Source of the DNA: a virus
IMG/VR virus record: IMGVR_UViG_3300017772_000174
Location: 1-20,988 of that record
Strand: one strand, 5' to 3'
Length of the DNA: 20,988 nt
This document shows, piece after piece, positions 1 through 8,346 of this stretch (position 1 is its first letter; every line of letters begins with the position of its first letter). The position numbers and the translations under genes were made by a program. A model generated the notes under the pieces. The model searched no databases, was not told the DNA's origin, and saw nothing but the letters and a program-made list of their open reading frames with translations.

Positions 1-2
1 CG

Positions 3-680
3 ACGAATATGCTGCAGGACTCCAACCCAGCAGTCCAACAAAAGGGCATACAAATAGTAATACAGCAACTCCCAGACATTGCAAAAGATATTTTTAACCA
101 GTACAGCCCTAACAATAAGCAAATTAACATGCTTACAGCTATGCTTCCAAAAGTACCTACGCCAGAGGTAACTACGCCAGAGGTAACTACAACAAAAAAG
201 TATGAAGTGTTGAAAAGTGGTACAGAGCTTGGAGATATAAGAATAGCAGAACATGAGGCCCTGGCTAGAAAGGGTTTTGTGTATGACAGTAAAAAAGAAC
301 TTGAGGATGCTCTACCGAAGTTAAAACCTAATACTCTAGTAGTTTACCAATCCGAAAAAGGTGTTTTCAAGAAGTTTGTTGTACCACCCAGGGAAAATAC
401 TACTGAAACGAGAACAGTGAAATTTAGTAAAGGTGGTCTTTCTGATGATATGGATACAGAACCAATGGAAGAGAATACTGAAATGAGACCAGTAGACCAA
501 GCACAGGAACAGTTTTCAGAGTTTGGGTTAAAAATGCCTACTAACGATAAAGAACTAGAAGCTTACAAGCAAACTCTAGTCACTGTAAAAGAGCTGATTA
601 ATCCTAATATGGATACTTCTGTACTGAAAGAGCTTACAGATAGAGCTATACAAAATGTAGAGGCAATCAGAAATGGTTAG
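3..680 (+). CDS. Virion-associated protein, C-terminal part (5' end outside window)
   Basis: The reading frame is open from the first bases of the window, and no ribosome binding site precedes the first ATG at 9. I therefore read this as the C-terminal part of a gene that begins to the left. The visible 225 residues are polar and charged. A PEVTTPEVTT duplication lies near residues 52-61 counted from that ATG, and the C-terminal helix-rich segment is acidic. No enzymatic motif is seen. Its stop overlaps the start of the next gene by 8 bases, so the two are probably co-translated. Position directly before a giant structural protein suggests an internal virion or tail-associated protein, but that is inferred from context only. 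Confidence 0.7.
   Translation, partial: TNMLQDSNPAVQQKGIQIVIQQLPDIAKDIFNQYSPNNKQINMLTAMLPKVPTPEVTTPEVTTTKKYEVLKSGTELGDIRIAEHEALARKGFVYDSKKELEDALPKLKPNTLVVYQSEKGVFKKFVVPPRENTTETRTVKFSKGGLSDDMDTEPMEENTEMRPVDQAQEQFSEFGLKMPTNDKELEAYKQTLVTVKELINPNMDTSVLKELTDRAIQNVEAIRNG
161..190 (+). repeat. Tandem 15-bp duplication (PEVTT x2)
   Basis: Two perfect consecutive copies of GCCAGAGGTAACTAC lie in frame. They encode a PEVTTPEVTT linker in the partial virion protein, probably a recent slippage duplication in a flexible region. Confidence 0.85.
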
Positions 681-3600
681 TTTTTCAGAGACTTTTAAAC
701 CTGTTAATGTAAATAGGGAAAGAGGATCAAGAGGCGAAGAAAAAGACATTATAAAGGACACTGTAAGTACTTTGTCTTTTTCGTCTAATCAGGTACAACC
801 TGAAGCACTACCTGAGTCTGAGGTAACTGAAGAACTGGTTGAATCTAGTCTACCAGAAGATGGCTACAGATTAGAAGAACCAGAAGAAGAGTCAGTCGAT
901 AGCAGTCTACCAGAAGATGGTTACAGGTTAGAAGAACCAGAAGATGTGCTTCAATCCAGCTTACCAGAAGATGGCTACAGGTTAGAAGAAAGTACTAACA
1001 GTGGTGCTTTGGTTGGTCTACCCACTGGAGTTGAAAAAGGTACTTACTCTGAGAATGATATAGTTGCCAGGCCAGAGCTATTTGAGCCTGTACGTGACTA
1101 TATAGAAGATAGATACGGCCTTCAAGCTGTTGAAAACAAGACTAATGCTGAAGTAGTTGAGTTATTTTTGGATAATCGGAGAGGTAACGCCTCAGGAAAT
1201 TCCATTAAAGCTATAGGAGAAGTAGACTACCTCATGGATGCCAAAGAAGATCCTGATCGTCTTCTTAAAGCAGGTAAAGCTTATGCAATCTTTGAGGGTA
1301 TGGAAAATATAACTGGAGAAGGTGTAACTTGGTCTGAGTTTGGTAGAGCTATGGGTGACTATGCCTTCAGTGTTATTGTGGACCCAATAAACCTTGCTGG
1401 TGGTATTATAGGCAAGGCTGTTGGTGGTACAGCCCTTCGTGCTGGTGTTAAAACAGCCTCTGACTTAGCTAGAAGAGAAGCTTCTAAACAACTGTTAGCT
1501 GGTGCCACTAAAGAGGCTGCTAAGAAAACAACTAATAAAATAATGAAACAATCAGCAAAAACTCTTGCTGTAGAGGGTGCTGCTGAAATCTCTGAGTTTG
1601 CTGCAAAGATGGCTAGTGAGAAAGCACTTACTCGTGTACTTAGTAAGCAAGGTATCAAAGAGATTAGCACGGCAACTGTTATAGACGCCGCTGCAAGTTC
1701 TGGTACTGAGTTCCTCTACCAAAGAAGTTTGCTTGAAACTAATGTTCAAAGTGAGATTAACAAGAGTGCTGTGGGGCTTGCTGCCTTAACATCTATGGCT
1801 ATGGGTGGTATTCAGGCAGGTATTGTAGCTAAACGTGGATTTACTGACACAGCCCTAATCACTGAGGTAGTTAAGCAGTCTACACCAAAAGAAATATCTA
1901 GTGAGTTAAAGAAGTCATTAAGTGAGTGGGCTTCTTCTACCCCAGAAAAAGGTATACCGTGGCTCGAAAAGGTTAAAAAAGGTAAGATACTTGGCCCAGA
2001 AGACGGTGACTTCTTTATTGATTTAATATTAGGAAGATCAGCTCAAGAGGCTAAGGAGGGTGTTAAGGCAACACCAGCCCTTAAAGGTCTAGCACAAATC
2101 ATGCAAGAGGGTGGATACTTCTTCACAAAAGAAAATGATGAAGACACTATCTCAAACTTTATTGCTGATTTTATAAAAGATAAATTTGATCAAGAAGATA
2201 TAAACTCTATTGTTAAGGCTCTTAACCCTAAAGCTTCTAAAAGTAAATCTCTGAAAAAGCAGTTGTTAAGCCCTGACCAGTTCAGTGAAGCTTTTGCTAA
2301 AACTATAAATAAATCAGCTCGTGAAATGAATAGCGTAGCTCAAGCATCTAAAAATCTAAAAATAGATATTAAAGATTTAACTTTGAGTGATGTAATGTCA
2401 GAAGCTCTGGGCCATAACTTAGTGCCATTCGGAGATAAAAAGAAGTTTAGTGGTCCCTTTATTTCTAACTTGTCTGAGATACAAAACAAATTTATACGTA
2501 GCTTAGTGTCACATCCTTCAACTACAATGCTCAACTTGTTTGGCTACACAGGCGCTGCCAGTCTAGACGCATCAACAGACCTAACTATGGCTCTGTACAA
2601 AGCTTCAGCTGGGACTTTAAAATCAGTTCTAAGGGTAGGAGATAAAGGCGGTACAGAGCTTGAAGCAGCTAAGCATTTAATCTTTGGGACTAAAGACAGA
2701 ATTAAGTTTGCTTTAGACCCTGACATGACCTACGCTGCTTACAAGAGTGCTATCCTAAGGAGCACAGGGGGGCTAAAAACACTCGACAGGACACTGGCTG
2801 GTGGTATCGATGTAGCTACAACTGTAGACCAGATGGTATCTGTAGGCGGTAAAGGTGGAGTAGTTCAGAATAAGTTAGATACAATTATAAACGGTATGCA
2901 ACATGCATCTGGTGTTCATTTCCAAGACAGTCTAACTAAGTCCCAAGAATACGTAAGTCAAATGAATAAAATGCTACGTCTTAAATTTAAAATGGGATGG
3001 AATGAATTTTATACAGATCCTGATGTTAAAAAGTATATGGCTACAACAGACTATAAAGAATTAGAGCTAATGGCTGTAATGCGTACCAACGAAAACATAT
3101 TCTCTAAGTCCTACAAAGGTACTGATACGATAGGCCAAATAGCTGGTTTTATTGAAGATATGAGGGGTATACCTGGTCTAGGGTTTATGGTTCCTTTTGG
3201 TAAGTTCTTTAATAACACTATTGACTTTGGAGTTAAGAATACTCCACTTCTTAACATAGCTGCTAAAGCTTCTGGTAAATACTCAAAAGAAGCTAGTAAC
3301 AAGTCTTATCTTGAATTAAATGCTCGTGGCGCTGTGGTGGCTGGTTTAGTATACGGCATGGCGCAAGATGAAGACGAGAATCGCAGACAAGGATTAGGTC
3401 TGTATGAAGAAGTAATAAATGGAGAAGTTGTATCACAGCAGTACGACTACCCTCTTTCTTTGTTTAAGGCTGCTTCACGTATTATATCGTATAATATGGC
3501 AGGAGAAGAAGTACCACCAGAGATAATAGCTCAAGTAGGTAAGGACTTTGGAGGCGGTGGTTTAACAAGAAATTTAACTAAGACAGGTGAAGGATTTGCT

Positions 3601-4428
3601 GAGTTTGGGGCTGCTATACTGGCTGGTGAGCTGAAAGAAGCAGGTGTACAAGGTGTAGACATTGTTTCTGATATTGTAGCTCAAGGTATAAGTGGTTTTT
3701 TAAGACCACTACAGCCTGTTGACACTGCGCTTGGAATTGGACTCAACGTATCTCAGAGACCTAAAGACACAGCTCAAGGTAATAAGTTTGTAGGTGATTC
3801 CTTCAAGTATATAGATACTTTAGCATCATTTGTAGTGGGAGAGTCTGGTCCTCCAAAAGTAAGTGCTGCTACTGGTGAGTTTGATCAACAAAGTTCTACA
3901 AGTTTCGGTGGTATAAGAGCCCCTATGCTAACTGACACTCAACGTCTTATGAATTTACTTGGAGTCAACCAGTGGTCTATCAATACAGGCTTGTCTAAAG
4001 AAAAGAGACTATTTATACCAGAAGCCACAAATGAGCTTCAAAGACAACTTAGTCTTTCTTTAGAACACTACGCCTCTCAGAAGATGAATAATGCTGCTTT
4101 TAGAGCGTCTACTCGTGAAAATCAATTAGACTTGTGGAATGAGAAAGTAAAACAAATTAAAGAAGAAGCTAAGTTTAATCTTCTACTGAGTTATGATGGC
4201 CCTCAAAGTACTCTAAGGGCTCAGTATGACTTAGTAAATAAGTACAAAGTTAAAGAAATTGAAGAGACAATAGACTCATTAAATATTCAGAATAAAGACT
4301 TTAAAAATAAGACAATGGGAGAACTTACTTTAGGTGAACTTATGGTCATTGAGGACACATTAGAAACTAATGAGTTTACAGATAAAATAAATATACCTGC
4401 TGGACTATATGATGAGGGAGACACGTAA
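673..4428 (+). CDS. Large internal virion / DNA-ejection-type protein (1251 aa)
   Basis: This is the largest gene of the window and the last of the rightward structural genes. The N-terminal ~110 residues are acidic and low-complexity, with three SSLPEDGYRLEE repeats (residues 58-70, 77-89, 95-106). Glycine/alanine-rich hydrophobic stretches follow near residues 225-260 and 366-385, which could be membrane-interacting. The rest is long alpha-helical sequence ending in a charged coiled-coil-like C-terminus. No lytic transglycosylase, peptidase or nuclease motif could be recognised. Size, position and composition fit the internal core or ejection proteins of podoviruses (the role of T7 gp15/gp16), although direct similarity was not seen. 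The start at 673 overlaps the upstream stop within ATGGTTAG. The gene ends 46 bp before the convergent - strand gene. Confidence 0.6.
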   Translation: MVSFSETFKPVNVNRERGSRGEEKDIIKDTVSTLSFSSNQVQPEALPESEVTEELVESSLPEDGYRLEEPEEESVDSSLPEDGYRLEEPEDVLQSSLPEDGYRLEESTNSGALVGLPTGVEKGTYSENDIVARPELFEPVRDYIEDRYGLQAVENKTNAEVVELFLDNRRGNASGNSIKAIGEVDYLMDAKEDPDRLLKAGKAYAIFEGMENITGEGVTWSEFGRAMGDYAFSVIVDPINLAGGIIGKAVGGTALRAGVKTASDLARREASKQLLAGATKEAAKKTTNKIMKQSAKTLAVEGAAEISEFAAKMASEKALTRVLSKQGIKEISTATVIDAAASSGTEFLYQRSLLETNVQSEINKSAVGLAALTSMAMGGIQAGIVAKRGFTDTALITEVVKQSTPKEISSELKKSLSEWASSTPEKGIPWLEKVKKGKILGPEDGDFFIDLILGRSAQEAKEGVKATPALKGLAQIMQEGGYFFTKENDEDTISNFIADFIKDKFDQEDINSIVKALNPKASKSKSLKKQLLSPDQFSEAFAKTINKSAREMNSVAQASKNLKIDIKDLTLSDVMSEALGHNLVPFGDKKKFSGPFISNLSEIQNKFIRSLVSHPSTTMLNLFGYTGAASLDASTDLTMALYKASAGTLKSVLRVGDKGGTELEAAKHLIFGTKDRIKFALDPDMTYAAYKSAILRSTGGLKTLDRTLAGGIDVATTVDQMVSVGGKGGVVQNKLDTIINGMQHASGVHFQDSLTKSQEYVSQMNKMLRLKFKMGWNEFYTDPDVKKYMATTDYKELELMAVMRTNENIFSKSYKGTDTIGQIAGFIEDMRGIPGLGFMVPFGKFFNNTIDFGVKNTPLLNIAAKASGKYSKEASNKSYLELNARGAVVAGLVYGMAQDEDENRRQGLGLYEEVINGEVVSQQYDYPLSLFKAASRIISYNMAGEEVPPEIIAQVGKDFGGGGLTRNLTKTGEGFAEFGAAILAGELKEAGVQGVDIVSDIVAQGISGFLRPLQPVDTALGIGLNVSQRPKDTAQGNKFVGDSFKYIDTLASFVVGESGPPKVSAATGEFDQQSSTSFGGIRAPMLTDTQRLMNLLGVNQWSINTGLSKEKRLFIPEATNELQRQLSLSLEHYASQKMNNAAFRASTRENQLDLWNEKVKQIKEEAKFNLLLSYDGPQSTLRAQYDLVNKYKVKEIEETIDSLNIQNKDFKNKTMGELTLGELMVIEDTLETNEFTDKINIPAGLYDEGDT
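844..990 (+). repeat. Three-copy in-frame linker repeat (SSLPEDGYRLEEP)
   Basis: Three near-identical units of about 36-39 bp begin at 844, 901 and 955 (period 57 then 54 bp). Each encodes SSLPEDGYRLEE, mostly followed by P, with acidic spacers between. Copies 2 and 3 differ only at synonymous positions, so the peptide is conserved. The unit resembles LPxGFxLD/E-type linkers that I recall from other large phage virion proteins. Confidence 0.85.
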
Positions 4429-4434
4429 TGCTAC

Positions 4435-4465
4435 AAAAAAACCCCTCTGTAATTAAACAAAGGGG
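4435..4465 (-). terminator. Intrinsic terminator for the leftward genes at the convergent junction
   Basis: A hairpin pairs 4442-4449 (CCCCTCTG) with 4458-4465 (CAAAGGGG), with one internal mismatch and an 8-base AT loop. Read on the - strand it is followed by seven U residues (A run 4435-4441), the classical rho-independent layout. On the + strand no U tract follows, so it should stop leftward transcripts far better than rightward ones. Confidence 0.85.
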
Positions 4466-4474
4466 CTAGTTGGG

Positions 4475-4720
4475 TTACTTATATTTGAGGATTAAGTCTG
4501 CATACCTAAAAGCCTCTTCCACGAGTTCTTCTGCCCGTGTTGATCCACCTTGTGCTAACAGCCCAGACAATGCAGAGGCTGCTAGTAGTTCCCTGTTGCA
4601 GGAAGCGTCAGTATCAGGAACTGCCGCAGGTGGTTTATTTACTACCTTCTTTGTTAAGATCTCTTTAGCCTCTTGTTCCAGCGTAGGACCAGGAGGCTTT
4701 TTAGTTTTCTTTGGTGCCAT
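4475..4720 (-). CDS. Small Lys/Pro-rich phage protein (81 aa), function unknown
   Basis: The N-terminus (MAPKKTKKPPGP) is basic and proline-rich, so it may contact nucleic acid. The C-terminal half is a predicted helix (AEELVEEAFRYADLILKYK). No family is recognised with certainty. An AGAGGGTAGAGAAG leader precedes the ATG. A sigma-70-like promoter lies just upstream (4750-4778) and a strong terminator just downstream (4435-4465), so it forms a single-gene cassette and could be expressed independently of the nucleotide-metabolism operon. An overlapping + strand frame at 4470-4736 is judged a shadow, because the - frame has the promoter, ribosome binding site and terminator in the right order. 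Confidence 0.75.
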   Translation of the reverse strand: MAPKKTKKPPGPTLEQEAKEILTKKVVNKPPAAVPDTDASCNRELLAASALSGLLAQGGSTRAEELVEEAFRYADLILKYK

Positions 4721-4749
4721 CTTCTCTACCCTCTGATAAAGTTAAGATC

Positions 4750-4778
4750 AGTCTAGCATAATTAGGTAGCTTTGTCAA
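4750..4778 (-). promoter_or_regulatory. Sigma-70-type promoter for the 81-aa gene
   Basis: On the - strand TTGACA (4773-4778), a 17-bp spacer and TAGACT (4750-4755) form a near-consensus promoter. It lies 30 bp upstream of the start codon at 4720. One copy of the window's repeated 14-mer TACTATGACAAAGC lies directly upstream of the -35 box. Confidence 0.7.
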
Positions 4779-4799
4779 GAGCTTTGTCATAGTAGTAGA

Positions 4800-5084
4800 C
4801 TAGTTATCTTGTCCTTCCGTTTCGGTTATTAACCTGTCGAGGTACCATCGTGCTTTCTTGAGGTCTTCTACAGGTTTACCTTTGTATCTGTATCTATGTA
4901 AGTACTTCTTGGCGTTACCCTCTAGGTATCCCATAAACATAATGTGATCCATGTTGTCTTTCATGTAGTCAATACATTCTATTTTACCATCGCCATAGTG
5001 TGCAGGTTTATTTACTACATCATCTTCTACAACTTTAGGTCCACCAAAGTAGTCGTCCTTTTTTACTTCACCCCATTTAGCCAT
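4800..5084 (-). CDS. DUF3310 family protein (SaV-like)
   Basis: The 94-residue protein carries the DUF3310 signature: VVNKPAHYGDGKIECIDYM, then GYLEGNAKKYLHRYRYKGKPVEDLKKARWYLD. This small domain is widespread in phages and sometimes labelled nucleotide kinase or SaV-like; its biochemical role is not established. I chose the ATG at 5082-5084 (MAKWGEV) rather than the upstream in-frame ATG at 5117. It follows a strong AAGGAAGG site and shares the TAATG stop-start junction with phoH. It is the last gene of the RNR-glutaredoxin-PhoH operon. Confidence 0.85.
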   Translation of the reverse strand: MAKWGEVKKDDYFGGPKVVEDDVVNKPAHYGDGKIECIDYMKDNMDHIMFMGYLEGNAKKYLHRYRYKGKPVEDLKKARWYLDRLITETEGQDN

Positions 5085-5788
5085 TATATACCTTCCTTTA
5101 TAAATGTTTTGACCCACATAGCTGTTATGTCACTACGTATTATGTCATCTACTCCAAACTCAATGATGGGTACAGGCAACATATGTTTTTTAGCTAAGTG
5201 TATAACTTTAGTTAAACCATCAGCTTCTTTCAAGTCAGATTGCTGTACATCTCCATTAAGAATAATAGTACTATTTTCTCCTACTCTTGTCAAGAGCATT
5301 TTTAACTCGTGTGTAGTTATATTCTGAGTTTCGTCTACGATTATGAAAGCATCACTAAAACTACGCCCACGCATAAGAGCAAGAGGAGCCATTTCAATGT
5401 TACCGTTTTTAATACCTGTATCAACTGTTCCTTTGCCCAAGTGTTTTTCCAAAACATCCAAGACAGGTAAAGCCCAAGGCATAGTTTTCTCATTGAGGTC
5501 TCCTTTCAAGAAACCTAGTTCTCTACCTACGGCAACGTGAGGTCTTGTGATGACGATTTTATCGATCTTTTTCGTCGTGTAGAGGTCGGAAGCGTAAGTC
5601 GCCGTAACATACGTCTTACCAGTACCCGCTGGACCCAGGATAAAAACTTGATTACTTTCTTTAAGAGCACTTATTAATTCCTTCTGCTTCTTAGTTCTGG
5701 GAAGCAGACCCGAAGTTTTATTCGAGGCTGCTCCCTTGTAGTTGGTCTTTCGTCTAGACTTCCTTGGCTTATCAGGAAAGTCGTCCAT
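5084..5788 (-). CDS. phoH: PhoH-like P-loop ATPase
   Basis: The 234-residue protein has the PhoH-type ATPase core. Walker A is GPAGTGKT at 52-59. The family motif VITRPHVAVGRELGFLKGD lies at 79-97. Walker B (FIIVDETQ) is at 148-155, followed by LTRVGENSTIILNGDVQQ. The first 30 residues are basic and lysine/arginine-rich. PhoH is a common auxiliary gene of marine phages; it was named from the host phosphate regulon, but its role in infection is unresolved (an RNA helicase/ATPase role is discussed). It is joined by TAATG junctions to glutaredoxin upstream and DUF3310 downstream, so the three are probably translated as a coupled set. Confidence 0.93.
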   Translation of the reverse strand: MDDFPDKPRKSRRKTNYKGAASNKTSGLLPRTKKQKELISALKESNQVFILGPAGTGKTYVTATYASDLYTTKKIDKIVITRPHVAVGRELGFLKGDLNEKTMPWALPVLDVLEKHLGKGTVDTGIKNGNIEMAPLALMRGRSFSDAFIIVDETQNITTHELKMLLTRVGENSTIILNGDVQQSDLKEADGLTKVIHLAKKHMLPVPIIEFGVDDIIRSDITAMWVKTFIKEGI

Positions 5789-6048
5789 TATACTTGGCCT
5801 TCTATACTACCTAGTAGTTGCTTTAGTTCTGCACAACCGCCTATGTAGCTCCCATCAGAGGAAAAGATCTGAGGAACAGTCTTATGACTGGCTTGCTTCA
5901 TAAGGCTTAGAACCCACTTGGAACTAGGCGAATCTATATTGTACTCTACATAGGTCTGGTTACTTCCTTTAAGTAAAGCTTTGGCAGTATCACAGAAATT
6001 ACATTGATTTCTAGATATAACAGTGTAGGTCAAGTCTCTACTCCCCAT
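5788..6048 (-). CDS. Glutaredoxin
   Basis: A thioredoxin-fold glutaredoxin of up to 86 residues. It has the beta-strand YTVISRN, the redox motif CNFC (16-19), the cis-proline motif TVPQIF (57-62) and the GGCAEL turn (70-75). It most likely supplies electrons to the adjacent class II ribonucleotide reductase by reducing its C-terminal cysteine pair. The start is uncertain. The ATG at 6048 has no clear ribosome binding site. A TTG at 6033 lies 7 bases after GGGGAG and would give a protein beginning at TYTVISRNQC, which is the usual glutaredoxin N-terminus. The stop shares TAATG with phoH. Confidence 0.93.
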   Translation of the reverse strand: MGSRDLTYTVISRNQCNFCDTAKALLKGSNQTYVEYNIDSPSSKWVLSLMKQASHKTVPQIFSSDGSYIGGCAELKQLLGSIEGQV

Positions 6049-6218
6049 TCAAAACAAGCAAAACGTTTTAGTGTAAAGTTCCTAGATTCAGCGTATAGCA
6101 AAGCAACATACGCATCTTTCTCACACTCCTCTCTAGACGCAAACACAGTCTGGTTAGTTACTGAAAAACAAGGGCCGTTACCCCCAAGAGCACAAACAAT
6201 TGCAAGCGCTGTAAACAT
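6030..6218 (-). CDS. Small cysteine-containing protein with hydrophobic N-terminus (62 aa)
   Basis: A 62-residue protein that begins with a hydrophobic stretch (MFTALAIVCALGG), followed by a compact domain with cysteines at 9, 17, 32 and 54 and the pattern VFASREEC(x22)C. This could be a secreted or periplasmic disulfide-bonded micro-protein, but the N-terminus lacks a basic n-region, so export is uncertain. AAAGGAG precedes the ATG by 6 bases. It lies between RNR and glutaredoxin and overlaps glutaredoxin's 5' end. The protein at 16430-16609 has the same layout (hydrophobic start, TFENNTIC, distal Cys) and may be a relative. Confidence 0.75.
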   Translation of the reverse strand: MFTALAIVCALGGNGPCFSVTNQTVFASREECEKDAYVALLYAESRNFTLKRFACFEWGVET

Positions 6219-6232
6219 TTTAGTCTCCTTTG

Positions 6233-8152
6233 TTATACTAGATCTACAATTTCACAACTATCACCAGAGCAAGCCAGTGTTTGACTACCTGATGTATTAT
6301 CCTCATTCTCGTACTCAGATACCTTAGACCAGTCAATTCTTTCAGGCATGACCGATTGTAGCATGTCGTAGTCTGACTTACCGCACTCTTGGTAAGGAGC
6401 TTGTTTATAGATGTGGTCATCATACGGCAAAAAGGATACGCCTGACATCTCATCGAAGTTCTTGTATACGAAAGCACCTACTTCAAACCACTCATCTTTC
6501 TTGACATTGACTGTCACAGATGGTTTATGTTCGCACCAATTACGTTGGTAAGCAAGCCACATCTCTAGTTGTTCTATGGCTGTCATATCAGCTGTAACTA
6601 CAGCCCCTTCAGGAGCCTTCTGTGGAAAACTAAACACAGTTGTTTGGTCAGGCTTTGTAGCGCAAGGCTCGTTAGGTATACCCTGATCTTGCATAAACTG
6701 TGTCAGAGGATCTTTGTTATCTCCACGTACAGTACGTATATAATAACGAGAGTGTCGTGCATGAATCCCACTACTGGAATCAACAAGCTGAGAAACCGTC
6801 CCACTTGGCTTAACACAAGTTACAGCAGTAGACACAGGTATTTCTAAACGTTCTGACCACTCAGCATTAGTATTAACAGCAACTTGCTTGAGATGTGCAA
6901 GTGTCTTACTTAACCCTTTGTTACTCATAGTCATCAGAGGATTGTCCATAATACCTGTCAATGAAACGCCAAGTAACCGTTCTTCCGCTGTGTTATCTGT
7001 CCACTGTTTACGCAAGTATGGAAACTTAGTGTATGTTGACTGGATCGTACCTAAGATAGTAGCTAGACGTACTTTCTCCTCTAATGTTTCAAGAGTATCT
7101 GTTGAGCGTACTACACACTCTGTTAAGTTGCAAAACTGACTTGGGCGTAAAATTATCTCAGAACATGGGTTGGTTCCAAACTCGTAGTCAGGATTACGTC
7201 GCCCATTTTTAGCTGCCTGTGCCTTAGATGCCTCACGGTTAAAGATACCTCTCTCACCACTACCACTCTCAACCAGTGCCAACCACTCACGCATGAAAGA
7301 CACTGCATCAGGTTTATTAGCATAAGCCACTGAATTGTTTGCTAGTGACCGTTGACCTTCACGTACAATACCTAAATCTGGATCATCCCACCATGTACCA
7401 CTCTTAGCGTGACGCATACGGTCATCACTCAGGTTGGACAGGGAAATCATAGCTGAACGGCGTACACCACCTACAACAACAACCTCACCTATCTTACACA
7501 TAATGTCGTGACACTCAATAGACTCTAGTTTACGTCCTTGTGCTTCCTTAAAGGTACGGATAGTAAAGTTAAACAGATCGACTAAAGGCGCTGGACCTGA
7601 GGCACGTCCTCCAAAGGTCTTGAGTGGAGCGCCAGCTGGACGAACCTTAGATACATCCCAGGTAGGGATTTCACCACTATACAGGAGTGCAATCAATTGA
7701 CGAAGAGCCTTAGCCCAACCCTCCTTACTATCTTTAACAACGATATTAGTCTCACTGTCGAACAACAACTTGGGAACCTCAGGGAGCTTACTGACGAATT
7801 GCCTCTCAACGGAGAAGCCAACCCCAGTACCACAGAGCAAGATAAACATAGCCTCATCGAAGGATTTAAGGTCATCTACGGCTAAGTAGCTACAGTTGTA
7901 CATACACGTATTGTCTCGGTCAGCAGCTGCGCCAGCAGTCATAAGAGAACGCATAGAAGGCATTACCTCAAGACCTATAATAGCCTGTTCTAGTTTGTAC
8001 TTAGTGTCGGAATCAACCATGTCTCGTATGATATTAGCTGAAAAACGTGCAACAGTGTCATCCCACGATTCACGCCCAGTACCTTCGTAGTACTTGGCAT
8101 ACCGTGACTTATGAATAAAAGATTGATAGTCTGTTGGTAGTGAGTTACTCAT
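6233..8152 (-). CDS. nrdJ: Class II (adenosylcobalamin-dependent) ribonucleoside-triphosphate reductase
   Basis: The 639-residue protein makes deoxyribonucleotides using a B12-derived radical. Visible elements are TNPCSEI with the predicted thiyl cysteine C330 and glutamate E332; the redox partners C341 (QFCNLTEC, 11 residues after C330 as in the Lactobacillus enzyme) and C83 or C87; a VKPSGTVSQLVDSSSGIHARHS loop; a YYIRTVRG strand; and a C-terminal shuttle pair C628/C633 (CSGDSC). No small radical subunit (NrdB) gene is nearby, consistent with class II. The length is a little shorter than typical monomeric RTPRs (about 700-740). The start overlaps the DUF1127 gene by ATGA. Glutaredoxin two genes downstream is the likely reductant. 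It is the hallmark gene of SIO1/cobavirus-type roseophages. Confidence 0.93.
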   Translation of the reverse strand: MSNSLPTDYQSFIHKSRYAKYYEGTGRESWDDTVARFSANIIRDMVDSDTKYKLEQAIIGLEVMPSMRSLMTAGAAADRDNTCMYNCSYLAVDDLKSFDEAMFILLCGTGVGFSVERQFVSKLPEVPKLLFDSETNIVVKDSKEGWAKALRQLIALLYSGEIPTWDVSKVRPAGAPLKTFGGRASGPAPLVDLFNFTIRTFKEAQGRKLESIECHDIMCKIGEVVVVGGVRRSAMISLSNLSDDRMRHAKSGTWWDDPDLGIVREGQRSLANNSVAYANKPDAVSFMREWLALVESGSGERGIFNREASKAQAAKNGRRNPDYEFGTNPCSEIILRPSQFCNLTECVVRSTDTLETLEEKVRLATILGTIQSTYTKFPYLRKQWTDNTAEERLLGVSLTGIMDNPLMTMSNKGLSKTLAHLKQVAVNTNAEWSERLEIPVSTAVTCVKPSGTVSQLVDSSSGIHARHSRYYIRTVRGDNKDPLTQFMQDQGIPNEPCATKPDQTTVFSFPQKAPEGAVVTADMTAIEQLEMWLAYQRNWCEHKPSVTVNVKKDEWFEVGAFVYKNFDEMSGVSFLPYDDHIYKQAPYQECGKSDYDMLQSVMPERIDWSKVSEYENEDNTSGSQTLACSGDSCEIVDLV

Positions 8153-8346
8153 AGGTTATTACCTCGTTCTTTCTTATCTTCTTCTAGCCAAACCATGCGA
8201 TCAATGTCGCCTCGTGTTAGTCCAATATCTTTTAACTCTGCATCTGTTAGTTTATTAAGTGTCTTGATTGCAGCCCTATGCTCTGACCACATAACACAGT
8301 ATCGCATAAACCGTACAAATATATTGTTGACCCACCTAGTCTTCAT
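8149..8346 (-). CDS. DUF1127 (YjiS-like) small protein
   Basis: A 65-residue, basic protein with the DUF1127 core LNKLTDAELKDIGLTRGDIDRMVW at about 30-53. The N-terminus contains a hydrophobic-aromatic helix (WVNNIFVRFMRYCVMW). DUF1127 proteins are abundant in alphaproteobacteria, where some act in RNA processing and in phosphate or carbon control. A phage copy could mimic or interfere with host RNA regulators, but this is inference. CAGGAG precedes the ATG. It overlaps mazG by ATGA upstream and RNR by ATGA downstream, so it is embedded in the dNTP operon. Confidence 0.88.
   Translation of the reverse strand: MKTRWVNNIFVRFMRYCVMWSEHRAAIKTLNKLTDAELKDIGLTRGDIDRMVWLEEDKKERGNNL

Noticed and set aside
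4470-4736. + strand open frame of 88 aa opposite the 81-aa gene
   Set aside because: The - frame has promoter, ribosome binding site and terminator; the + frame is serine/alanine-rich shadow sequence and runs through the promoter side.
4704-4790. - strand 29-aa frame MTKLLTKLPNYARLILTLSE...
   Set aside because: No ribosome binding site, and it lies across the -35 and -10 boxes of a promoter.
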